From Nitriliruptorales bacterium (GTDB lineage: Bacteria; Actinomycetota; Nitriliruptoria; Euzebyales; Egibacteraceae): a stretch of DNA of 22,591 bases. A program made the translations under genes and the position numbers. This document shows, one piece after another, positions 15,024 to 22,591 of the stretch. The stretch's first letter is position 1. Each line of letters opens with the position of its first letter. The stretch spans positions 1-22,591 of the forward strand of contig SLAO01000006.1 in assembly GCA_007126835.1 (NCBI GenBank), given 5' to 3'. The notes beneath the pieces were generated by a model. That model was given only the letters and a program-made list of their open reading frames with translations. It had not been told where the DNA came from and searched no databases.

Positions 15024-15932
15024 TCAGGCGGTCAGCGCCAGACCGATCGTGGCGATGACCACGCAGTAGCCGGCAAAGACCTGGAGACCAAACCGGGCGA
15101 CCAGGGCGAGCAGCAGGCGAATGGCCGCGTACCCGGCCACGAAGGCGGCGATCGCGCCGGCGAGGACCTCGGCCAACGGCGGGCCACCGGCGACGGCCAG
15201 GTCGGGCAACGTCAGGACCGCGGCGCCGACCAGGGCGGGCAGCGACAGCAGGAAGGAGAACCGCGTCGCTGCGACACGGGTCATGCCCACCGCCATGCCT
15301 GCCGCGATCGTGGCGCCGGAGCGGCTGATCCCTGGAGCCAGCGCGAGGCATTGCGCGACACCGATTGACACGGCGCGGGTTCCGGTGAGCTCCTCGAGCC
15401 CGCGGCCGTGCGGGTCCTCTGGGTCGGGAGGTGCTAAGCGGCCGTGGTCAGCTCCAGCTGGGCTGGGCCCGGAGGTCGGGGCACTGCTGGCCCCCCGTGG
15501 CCGGGAGGGCGCGGGACTGCCCACTGCCGTGACCCGGCGCCGGCGAAAGGCCTCCCCGGCCAGGAGCAAGGCAGCCGTGCCCAACAACAGGGCCGATGCT
15601 GCGCGCGGTGACGCGGCGAGGCGCTCGATGGTGGGCTGCAGCAGCGGGCCGGCGATCACGATGGGCACCGTGCCGACGACCAGCAAGCCGGCCAGGCGTT
15701 TGAGCACCGGCGCATCCACTCGGCCGAGCAGAGCGCCGAGCATCCCGAAGAGCTCGCTGCGGAACACCACGACCACGGCGGCCAACGTCCCCATGTGCAG
15801 GGCGACGTCCATCGCCAACCCGCGGGTTGTGACGTCGAGGACGGCGCCGGCGAGCGCCAGGTGACCCGATGATGAGACGGGGATGAACTCCGTCAGGCCT
15901 TGCACGATGCCGAGCAGGATGGCCACGAGCAC
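15024..15932 (-). CDS. uppP: undecaprenyl-diphosphatase with cytosolic insert
   Basis: A 302-residue polytopic membrane enzyme that removes one phosphate from undecaprenyl diphosphate to recycle the lipid carrier for peptidoglycan. The N-terminal motif QGLTEFIPVSSSGHL (11-25) and the second motif PGISRSGATIAAG (about 203-215) hold the catalytic Glu, Ser, His and Arg residues of the BacA/UppP family. About 50 residues between the two halves (130-180) are Pro/Ser/Gly-rich and look disordered; the family is about 270 residues without them. GTG 15932 follows AAGGAG at 7 nt. The 181-bp upstream gap holds repeated CCGCCGGCGCGTG. Confidence 0.93.
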   Translation of the reverse strand: MLVAILLGIVQGLTEFIPVSSSGHLALAGAVLDVTTRGLAMDVALHMGTLAAVVVVFRSELFGMLGALLGRVDAPVLKRLAGLLVVGTVPIVIAGPLLQPTIERLAASPRAASALLLGTAALLLAGEAFRRRRVTAVGSPAPSRPRGASSAPTSGPSPAGADHGRLAPPDPEDPHGRGLEELTGTRAVSIGVAQCLALAPGISRSGATIAAGMAVGMTRVAATRFSFLLSLPALVGAAVLTLPDLAVAGGPPLAEVLAGAIAAFVAGYAAIRLLLALVARFGLQVFAGYCVVIATIGLALTA

Positions 15933-15975
15933 CGTGCGCTCCTTCGCGTGGACGTATTCATTCGCCGACGCATGG

Positions 15976-16016
15976 CCGCCGGCGCGTGTCCAACGGCCCG
16001 TTACCGCCGGCGCGTG
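15976..16016. repeat. 13-bp direct repeat upstream of uppP
   Basis: CCGCCGGCGCGTG occurs at 15976-15988 and 16004-16016. A related GTCACCGGCGCAC follows at about 16031-16043, and TGGTCACCG also repeats (16015, 16029). The cluster is 44-110 bp upstream of the uppP start, where a regulator could bind. Confidence 0.35.
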
Positions 16017-16113
16017 GTCACCGACGTATGGTCACCGGCGCACGGACGCGACGACGCACGACGACCATGGGCAACGTCGCGGATGCTTGGAGCATACCGC
16101 CCCAGCCGGCGGA

Positions 16114-17169
16114 TTAGCGGCGCTTGCGGCGCCCGATGACCACCCGCCCAACCAAGGGCGCGGCGACTGCCGCAGCCATCGCGACGGTGCCGGTCCAGCG
16201 CACCGGCTGCTCACGGCTGCCCTCGGGAAGCGGGGCCGTGGTCCCCTCGATGTGGTTCATCACCGCGTCCATGTGGGGAGTCGCCATCCCCCCGGCGGAG
16301 ATGCGCCGACGGTATTCGGTCATCAGGTGGGCGACCTCGTCTCGGGCCACTCTGCAGTGCCCGGCGATGCCCACCTCGAAGAAGGCCGTGTTGGCCATCG
16401 CCCGCAGGATCGCCAGCGCGACGGCTTCGGGGATCAAGGGAAGGGCGCGGAACGAGGGTGGGCGGATGGGGATTCCCGCGGCCTGCTGAGCTCGGAGGGC
16501 CTCCGTTCGGGCACGCACGCCAAGCAGCATCGCGTCGGGCGTCCGCGCGTAGCGTGCGGGGTCGATCTCGGCGGCGAACAGCCCGAAGTAGCCCATGATC
16601 GCCGGGATGTGGGTCACCAACCAGGCGTCCATGTCGCGGCGGATCTGCACACCCTTGTCGGGCATCCGATCCAGCAACGCCGCAACGGCCCGGGTGCGCT
16701 CGGTGACGCTGCCGTCGATCTCCCCGATCGGGATCGGCATCCGTCGCATCGGCATCACGCGCATCACGGGGTCTTGGCGCTCGCCGCCTGAGGCGGGGAA
16801 GCCGACCATCACCTTGTCCGCACCGAGCGTGTCAGCGTAGTCGTCGAACCCGGCCGCGTTGTTCTGCAGGAACAGCACCGTATGGGCGTGCTGGTTCTTA
16901 GCCAACGTCGGCAGGATGTCAAGACTCTGGTCCTTGCGCATCACCACGATGACGAGGTCGTAGGGGTCATCTGGCTCGAGCTTCTCGACGACCGGCACGT
17001 GATGGGTCTCACGCTGGCCAGAGAATGCGTCCTCGAGGACGACCCCGTGCTCGCGCAGGTCGGACAATCGCTGCCCCCGTGCCAGCAGCGCCACCTCGAC
17101 TCCGGCCTGCTGGAGCCTCGCGGCGTACAACGAACCCAGCGGTCCGGCGCCGTACACAAGCGTTCGCAT
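16114..17169 (-). CDS. ketopantoate-reductase-family dehydrogenase
   Basis: A 351-residue protein. The N-terminal Rossmann fold has GAGPLG (7-12), followed by the ApbA/PanE pattern ARG-x-LR and a LQNNAAG stretch where the family has its substrate-binding Asn. The C-terminal half is helical, and a final hydrophobic segment (about 326-346) followed by RRKRR looks like a membrane anchor, unusual for PanE (about 300 residues, soluble). By eye, the helix that carries the catalytic Lys in PanE reads AWLVTHIPAIMGY here and lacks it, so pantothenate synthesis is doubtful; another 2-oxoacid or opine-type substrate is possible. ATG 17169 follows AAAGGGGG. It lies between uppP and the redox operon on the same strand, with gaps of 181 and 151 bp. 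Confidence 0.78.
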   Translation of the reverse strand: MRTLVYGAGPLGSLYAARLQQAGVEVALLARGQRLSDLREHGVVLEDAFSGQRETHHVPVVEKLEPDDPYDLVIVVMRKDQSLDILPTLAKNQHAHTVLFLQNNAAGFDDYADTLGADKVMVGFPASGGERQDPVMRVMPMRRMPIPIGEIDGSVTERTRAVAALLDRMPDKGVQIRRDMDAWLVTHIPAIMGYFGLFAAEIDPARYARTPDAMLLGVRARTEALRAQQAAGIPIRPPSFRALPLIPEAVALAILRAMANTAFFEVGIAGHCRVARDEVAHLMTEYRRRISAGGMATPHMDAVMNHIEGTTAPLPEGSREQPVRWTGTVAMAAAVAAPLVGRVVIGRRKRR

Positions 17170-17243
17170 GGCTGGCCCCCTTTGGTCGCTACCGGCAGAG
17201 TCGCCTCCGCAGGCACTCGCCGACGTGGGCCGAAGGTCCTTCT

Positions 17244-17259
17244 ACGCCGGGACCGGCGT
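17244..17259. terminator. small hairpin downstream of the redox operon
   Basis: ACGCCG-GGAC-CGGCGT forms a 6-bp stem with a 4-nt loop about 60 bp after the stop of the last redox gene. It is a possible terminator; no T tract follows. Confidence 0.3.
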
Positions 17260-17320
17260 CCCCAGCCCCGAAGGCCCGGCGTCACTCGCGGCCGCCGAGG
17301 TGGCCCGGGGTCACCCCGAG

Positions 17321-17881
17321 TCAGTCGGCCAGCGCAGCGTCGAGCTCGGGGATGAACTCCTCGGCGGGGATGAACATCTCCGCGTAGTGCTTGACCCAGG
17401 TGATCTCGCGGGACTCGTCCACGAGGGCGAAACTGTGGCTGGGCTGGTCGCCGTGGCCGAACTGGCCGAGCATCCCGTAGGCGTCGGAGACGGCGACGTC
17501 GCTGTCGACCGCGATGGGGTCGTCGACCCCGAGACGCTGGGCTTCGGCGGCGACCCATTCGGTGTCTCCGGGCATGACGGAGACCAGCTCCACGCCTCGT
17601 TCGTCGAGCTCCTCGGTGATCTCGGGGATCTGCACGAAACAGCCGTCGCACCCGGCACCCATCGAGAAGAACAGAAGAGCGGGTCCGTCCTCCACGGCGT
17701 CGTCGAGGGTGACGGTGCCACCGTGGGTGTCGGGCAGCGCGAAGTCGGGCGCCTCGCCGCCGGTGTCGGTGGAGGCCTCGGGCGACAACAGCGCTCCGAG
17801 CGCGATGGCCCCCAGCAGGACGAGGGGGGCGGCGATGCCCAGCCAGCGGACGACGTTGGGCTGCTTACTGCGGCGGGCCAT
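17321..17881 (-). CDS. membrane-anchored thioredoxin/redoxin (TlpA-like)
   Basis: A 186-residue protein with one N-terminal membrane anchor (about 13-32, after RR and K residues) and a thioredoxin/AhpC-TSA fold outside the membrane. It has APDFALPD (44-51), the redox centre C78-D-G-C81 in FFSMGAGCDGC, and a C-terminal ITWVKHY strand. It probably reduces disulfides or peroxides, taking electrons from the CcdA-like protein encoded just upstream. ATG 17881 follows AGGAG at 6 nt. The start lies 17 bp inside the preceding gene, suggesting coupled translation. Close relatives serve cytochrome c maturation, but no haem-handling gene is here, so a general thiol-repair role is equally likely. Confidence 0.85.
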   Translation of the reverse strand: MARRSKQPNVVRWLGIAAPLVLLGAIALGALLSPEASTDTGGEAPDFALPDTHGGTVTLDDAVEDGPALLFFSMGAGCDGCFVQIPEITEELDERGVELVSVMPGDTEWVAAEAQRLGVDDPIAVDSDVAVSDAYGMLGQFGHGDQPSHSFALVDESREITWVKHYAEMFIPAEEFIPELDAALAD

Positions 17882-18785
17882 GGCAACTCCTGTCAGGCTC
17901 GTTCGATACGTCGGAAAGGTCGTCGGGCGGATCCGGACGCCGCCGGCCGGCGAGGGCGATCGCCCCGCCCGCCATCGCGATGAGTCCCACTCCGACGAGG
18001 GCATCCGGGATCGGCGCCAGGGCGTTGGACACCTGCTCGGCGATCCCCGCGGCCCACACGCCCATGCCGGTCTGGGCCTCGGGCGCCAGCGTCGCGCCCG
18101 TGGCGGCGACGACCAGCAGCCCCACACCCATCAGCGCGAGCGTGGCTGCGACGATCAGGTCGATCGTGCTGGTGACGACCTCGCGGCCGGCCACGCGGTA
18201 GCGGACCTCCCGACCGTGCACCCAGCTGAGGTCGCGACGCCCGAAGCGGTCCCATGCCGCGGTGAGCACCACGAGCGGGAACACCATGCCGAACACGTAG
18301 GCGCCGCCAAACGCCGCGGACCAGCCGAGGCTGGGTGCCACGGCGGACAGGGTCAGCACGCCAGCCAGCACAGGGGCACAGCACGCGCTCGCCGCGCCGG
18401 AGAACACGCCCAGGGTGAACACCCCGCCGGCGTCGGTGCGCCGGACGTCGGGCGACCCCCGCAGCATCGGCAGCGTCCAGCTCGCACCCAGCGCGACGAC
18501 AGCCGCGAACGCGAGCATCGCCACGCCGGCGCCGGCGTAGACCAGGCCGTGGAACTGCAGCAGGCCCGTGGTCAACAACCCCACGCCAAGGGTGACGGGC
18601 AGCAGGACGACGGCAAGCCCGGCAGCGAACACCGCGGTCAACGGCAGCAGGCGCCAACGTCGGTTGCGCACGGCGGCGGCCAGGTACGCCGGGAACAGCA
18701 CGGTGATGCAGCAGGGCGCGAACAGCGCCACGATCCCCGCCAGGAACGCGGCGGTCAGTCCGCCGCCCAGGACGAGCTCGGTCAC
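17865..18785 (-). CDS. CcdA/DsbD-like thiol electron transporter
   Basis: A 306-residue membrane protein with about seven hydrophobic segments. CcdA-family proteins carry electrons from cytoplasmic thioredoxin across the membrane through two cysteines in helices 1 and 4. These are seen as APCC (C25/C26) and SACCAP (C135/C136), each doubled here where the family usually has one. A cytosolic loop (about 180-200) links the halves and the C-terminal tail is hydrophilic. It is about 60 residues longer than minimal CcdA. GTG 18785 overlaps the stop of the upstream thioredoxin-like gene (GTGA), and its own end overlaps the downstream thioredoxin by 17 bp. Electrons probably pass from the 97-residue CxxC protein or thioredoxin, through this protein, to the TlpA-like protein. 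Confidence 0.85.
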   Translation of the reverse strand: MTELVLGGGLTAAFLAGIVALFAPCCITVLFPAYLAAAVRNRRWRLLPLTAVFAAGLAVVLLPVTLGVGLLTTGLLQFHGLVYAGAGVAMLAFAAVVALGASWTLPMLRGSPDVRRTDAGGVFTLGVFSGAASACCAPVLAGVLTLSAVAPSLGWSAAFGGAYVFGMVFPLVVLTAAWDRFGRRDLSWVHGREVRYRVAGREVVTSTIDLIVAATLALMGVGLLVVAATGATLAPEAQTGMGVWAAGIAEQVSNALAPIPDALVGVGLIAMAGGAIALAGRRRPDPPDDLSDVSNEPDRSCHGPPQ

Positions 18786-19075
18786 CGCTGGACCTCCCCG
18801 GCGTCGGTGAGGGCCGAGGTGGCGAGCTGACGCGCCAGTCGTCGACGGGACAGTCGCCCGTGGCCGAGGAGCTTGTTGCCGCCCTCTGCGCCCTCCAGGA
18901 TCAGCAGGGGTGGGAACGGGGCTCGCCAGCGGGCGAGCGCCTCGCGGCCTTCGGCGGAGTCGAGCTCGACCTCGCGCCAGCGCAGCGGCAGGTCGGACGC
19001 AAGCGCGGTGAGCACGTCGCGCCCGTGGGCGCAGTGGCGGCAGCGCGGCGCGGTTACGAAGAGCAGGTCGATCAC
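18782..19075 (-). CDS. small thioredoxin/glutaredoxin-like protein
   Basis: A 97-residue cytosolic protein with a beta-strand start (IDLLFVTAP) and the redox centre C12-R-H-C15, then a helix, and a PPLLILEG segment (about 54-62) that provides the cis-Pro of the thioredoxin fold. The length fits mini-thioredoxins and glutaredoxins. ATG at 19075. The stop overlaps the GTG of the CcdA-like gene. It lies 57 bp after the histidine kinase gene. It likely hands electrons to, or takes them from, the CcdA-like protein on the inner side of the membrane. Confidence 0.82.
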   Translation of the reverse strand: MIDLLFVTAPRCRHCAHGRDVLTALASDLPLRWREVELDSAEGREALARWRAPFPPLLILEGAEGGNKLLGHGRLSRRRLARQLATSALTDAGEVQR

Positions 19076-19132
19076 GGCGGCCTCCGCGAGGGGTGCGGAC
19101 GGGTCAGGCCGCGACGGCGGTCGCAGCTGCCC

Positions 19133-20613
19133 TCAGCCTCGGTCTGCCTCGTGAAGGTCTCGTGAAGGCGGCGTGTGGCCGCGGTGAGGTTCGCCCACAT
19201 CGGGGCGGCCGTCGCCCCGGCCGTCGCCCGCGTCGCTGCCCGCGGCGTTGCTCGCGTCGGCGGACAGGGGAAGGCGGACGATGACCTGGGCGCCGCCATC
19301 CGGGCTGTCCCCCATCGAAACCGTGCCGCCGTGGGCCTCGACGAGGTCGCGCACGACCGTCAAGCCGATCCCCGAGCCCGACGCTCGAGCGCCGTCACCC
19401 CGGTAGAAGCGGTCGAAGATCCGTTCGCGCTTGTCCTCGGCCACCCCCGGCCCCGAGTCGGCGACGTCGATGACCGCATGGTCCCCGTCCCGTCTGAGCC
19501 GGATGTGGACGCGTCCGCCGTCGGGGGTGAACTTCGCGGCGTTCGACAGCAGGTTGTCCAGGATCTGCCGGACGCGGGTTGCGTCGGCCTCAGCGGTGAG
19601 GGGGTCGGTGGTGACGCGCAGGGTGACGGCGCGATCCTCGAGGCCGGCGCGGTGCTCCGCTGCGACGTCGCCGACCAGCACCGCGAGGTCCACGTGCTCA
19701 CGCGCCAGCGTGAACGCGGCGGCATCTGCCCGGGCGAGGGTCTCGAGGTCGGCCACCAGTCGGGACAGGCGCAAGGTCTCGCCGTGCAGCGAGTCGATCT
19801 CCTGGGCGTCGGGGGAGACCAGTCCGTCCTGGATGGATTCCAGTCGGCCTTGGAGGATCGCCAGCGGGGTGCGCAGTTCGTGCGCAACGTCCGCGGCGAA
19901 CCCTCGGCGGAGGCGATCTTGCGATTCGACGGCGTTGGCCATCCGGTTGAAGGCCAGCCCCACCTCGCCGAGCTCGTCGTGGCCCAGGTCGGGCACACGA
20001 CTCGACCGGTCACCAGAGGCCAGCGAGCGCGCAGCCGAGGTCAGCCGCCTGGCACGCCCGGTGGTCCGTCGGGCCAGCACCACCCCGAGCACGAGCGCGA
20101 CCACCGCGGCCGCCGCACCGCCCAGCAGCAGCAAGCGGTTGACCTCGGTGCGGAACGCCGCGTCCACGGGCAGCAAGCCCGGCTGGGGAAGGCGGGTCTC
20201 GACCACCCCGACGGGTTCCCCGTCGACTTGGACGGCCAACGTGCGGGGGTCACCCAGCGGCGGACTGCCGGGGTGGGGATGCATCTCGGCCATGGGGTGC
20301 TCGTCGGAGTGCCACACCAGCGCACCGTCGGGGTCGTGCAGCGCCAGCTCCGCGCCCTCCATGAGCAGCGGGTGCACTGCCGCCTCGAGGTCGTCTGGCA
20401 CCCACCCGCCCGACCGCACGTGGCTGGCGGCGAGCGTGGCGACGAGCTGTCCCTCCCGCTGAGATTGCTGCTGCTCCAGATAGACCCCGAACCGACCCTC
20501 GAACGCCACGTTGACCAACAGCGTGGCCAACCCTGCGCCCACCATCCCCACGAGGACGAAGGCCAGCGTCAGGCGCGCGGCGAACGATCGTCGGAGCCAC
20601 CGCATCGGGCCAC

Positions 20614-20617
<4 letters not shown>
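19133..20617 (-). CDS. HisKA sensor kinase with His/Met-rich sensor
   Basis: A 494-residue membrane kinase. Two membrane helices (about 17-38 and 162-182) bracket an extracytoplasmic sensor of about 120 residues. Inside it, residues 103-115 hold H103, H107, M109, M112, H113 and H115 around EHPMAEMHPHP, a composition that suits binding of copper or another soft metal. A HAMP linker (about 183-235), HisKA domain with H246 in VAHELRTPL, and HATPase with N355/N359, DSGPG and GSGIGLT follow, all intact. The last 35 residues are a disordered Asp/Gly/His-rich tail. GTG 20617 overlaps the TGA of the response regulator gene, so the pair is coupled. With three redox genes downstream, it probably senses metal or oxidative stress at the envelope (inference). 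Confidence 0.92.
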
Positions 20618-21312
<695 letters not shown>

Positions 21313-21382
21313 CGCACCTCCACCGCACGGCCTTGGCCGCCACGGTAGCCGCTGGCGGGTCTGACCCGGCCAAGCCAGGGCA

Positions 21383-21409
21383 CGCCGAGTGGGGCACGCC
21401 GACTCGGCG
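21383..21409. terminator. hairpin after hutI, with 11-bp direct repeat
   Basis: CGCCGAGT (21383-21390) and ACTCGGCG (21402-21409) are perfect 8-bp arms with an 11-nt spacer, directly after the hutI stop (21411). It probably terminates hutI. The same stretch carries a direct repeat GGGCACGCCGA (21378-21388, 21392-21402) with 14-bp period, so a regulator site for the next operon is also possible. Confidence 0.5.
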
Positions 21410-21410
21410 A

Positions 21411-22591
21411 TCACGCTGACCGGGGGGCCACCACCGCCCGTCCGTCCTTGTAGACCGCGTGCACCAGGTTGGTGCCAAAGCGGTTGGTCACCATCTGGTG
21501 ATCCTCGACGTCCCACACCACGATGTCCGCGGCCTTGCCGGGCTCGAGGCTTCCGCGCTCGTCAGCCACGTCGAGGGCGTGGGCGGCGTTGATCGTGGCC
21601 ATGTGCCACACCGCGGCTGCCGGCAGCCGAAACATCCGGACGGCGAGCTGCAGCACGGTCTGCATCGAGCGCGTCGGCGACGTCCCGGGGTTGTAGTCGG
21701 TCGACAGTGCCACGACCGCGCCGGCGTCGACCAAGCGCGCCGCTTGCTCGGGCAGCTGCGGTTTGGCGACGGCGCCGGTCAGGTCGGGCGTGAGCTCGCC
21801 GAGGTGGTGAGCCACCCCCGGAAGCAGCACCGCCACCGTGCCGGCGTCGACGAGCGCGTCGATGGCGTCGGGCGACGCGTAGTCGGCATGGTCGATCGAC
21901 AACGCGCGCATGCCGGCGGCCAGCCCGGTGGCCCCCACGTCCGCGGTCTGGTCGGCGTGGACCTTCAGCTGGAACCCGGCTGCGATCGCGGCTGCCAGCA
22001 GCCGCTCGGCGCGCCCGAGGTCGAAGCCGAGCGGGTCGCAGAAGACGTCGAAGAACCTGGCGTGGGCGCGCGCTGCCGGCATGGCGGCGATGATCTCGTC
22101 GACAAAGCCGTCGGGGTCGTCGGCGCGCTCAGGCGGCAGCGCGTGGGCGCCAAGGAACGTCGGCACGACGGTCACCGCATGGGTCAGCTCCCGGGTCAGC
22201 CGCAGCAGCCGCAGCTCGCCGGCTGCGCCGCCGCCGTAGCCGGTCTTGGCCTCGGTGGTGGTCGTGCCGTGCGCCAGCATGACGTCGAGGTCGGCGAGCG
22301 CCCGGCGACGCAGCTGGTCGTCGGAGGTGGCGGCGGTGTGGGCCATCGTGGCGGCGATGCCGGTGGGCTCGCCGGTGGGGGGAAGTCCGCGGATCTTGCG
22401 GTCGTACTCGGCATGGCGCGAGCCGCCGTGGACGAGGTGGACGTGGCAGTCGACGAAGCCGGGGGTGACCAGTCGTCCTTCCACGTCGACGACCTCGGCG
22501 CCGGCGTGCCGCCCGATCAGATCCGCGCTGGCCCCGACCTCGACCACCTGGCCATCGGCGATGGCCACCGCCCCGTCCTGGATGACCTCCA
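21411..22591 (-). CDS. hutI: imidazolonepropionase, 5' end cut off
   Basis: The third enzyme of histidine breakdown, hydrolysing imidazolone-5-propionate to N-formimino-glutamate. It is a metal-dependent amidohydrolase. 385 residues are visible from the first in-frame start (GTG 22568), and seven more codons (EVIQDGA) are open to the window edge, so the true start is probably outside; the family is about 400-420 residues. Motifs: GFVDCHVHLVHGG (metal ligands of the HxH pair), TTTTEAKTGYGGG, LKVHADQ (metal His), DHADYASPDAI, and STDYNPGTSPTRSM (metal Asp and substrate binding). Other hut genes, if present, lie outside the window. Confidence 0.93.
   Translation of the reverse strand, partial: EVIQDGAVAIADGQVVEVGASADLIGRHAGAEVVDVEGRLVTPGFVDCHVHLVHGGSRHAEYDRKIRGLPPTGEPTGIAATMAHTAATSDDQLRRRALADLDVMLAHGTTTTEAKTGYGGGAAGELRLLRLTRELTHAVTVVPTFLGAHALPPERADDPDGFVDEIIAAMPAARAHARFFDVFCDPLGFDLGRAERLLAAAIAAGFQLKVHADQTADVGATGLAAGMRALSIDHADYASPDAIDALVDAGTVAVLLPGVAHHLGELTPDLTGAVAKPQLPEQAARLVDAGAVVALSTDYNPGTSPTRSMQTVLQLAVRMFRLPAAAVWHMATINAAHALDVADERGSLEPGKAADIVVWDVEDHQMVTNRFGTNLVHAVYKDGRAVVAPRSA

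Overview
The window is a GC-rich (roughly 70%) chromosomal stretch, most likely from an actinomycete-type bacterium (Actinomycetota). The grounds are GTG starts, dense overlapping operons, OmpR/HisKA two-component genes, a type II NADH dehydrogenase and SpoIIE-type phosphatases. The first gene is a translin-family protein whose closest remembered relatives are haloarchaeal, so a deep-branching or halotolerant actinobacterium is plausible. That placement is inference. No IS element, CRISPR array, rRNA or phage gene was recognised.

Layout. Positions 1-880 hold a translin-like gene, a probable bidirectional terminator and a convergent tRNA-Ala(CGC). Positions 1031-7280 form a signalling block. 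A SpoIIE/RsbU-type phosphatase (minus strand) diverges from a stand-alone B12-binding sensor-like protein carrying the CarH-type W-x9-E-H motif. A PAS-PAS-PAS-GGDEF-EAL c-di-GMP enzyme follows, and then a second, opposite-strand GGDEF/EAL gene in decay (internal deletion, in-frame stop, frameshift). A short near-identical direct repeat occurs on both sides of this block (962-981 and 7354-7372). Positions 7407-9137 encode a HAD phosphatase fused to a HerA/DUF87-like P-loop ATPase. A protein of unknown function (9547-10392) and an orphan OmpR-type regulator follow; the regulator's phospho-acceptor Asp is replaced by Glu.

Positions 11556-12283 contain three very small cysteine-rich proteins. Two of them are paralogues with three cysteines at identical positions, and they flank a four-cysteine zinc ribbon. 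Housekeeping metabolism follows: manA and ndh on the plus strand, uppP and a ketopantoate-reductase-like gene on the minus strand. A conspicuous 22-bp-arm hairpin separates ndh and uppP.

Positions 17321-21312 look like one minus-strand operon: OmpR regulator, histidine kinase with a His/Met-rich extracytoplasmic segment, small CxxC thioredoxin-like protein, CcdA/DsbD-like membrane protein, membrane-anchored thioredoxin. The junctions overlap except for a 57-nt gap after the kinase. This reads as a sensed thiol-redox (possibly metal-stress) relay at the membrane. The window ends inside hutI (imidazolonepropionase), whose 5' end is cut off.

The best candidates for an undescribed system are the B12-sensor/phosphatase/c-di-GMP block, the Cys3 microprotein pair near a tandem TTGSGCAA operator-like site, and the HAD-ATPase fusion.
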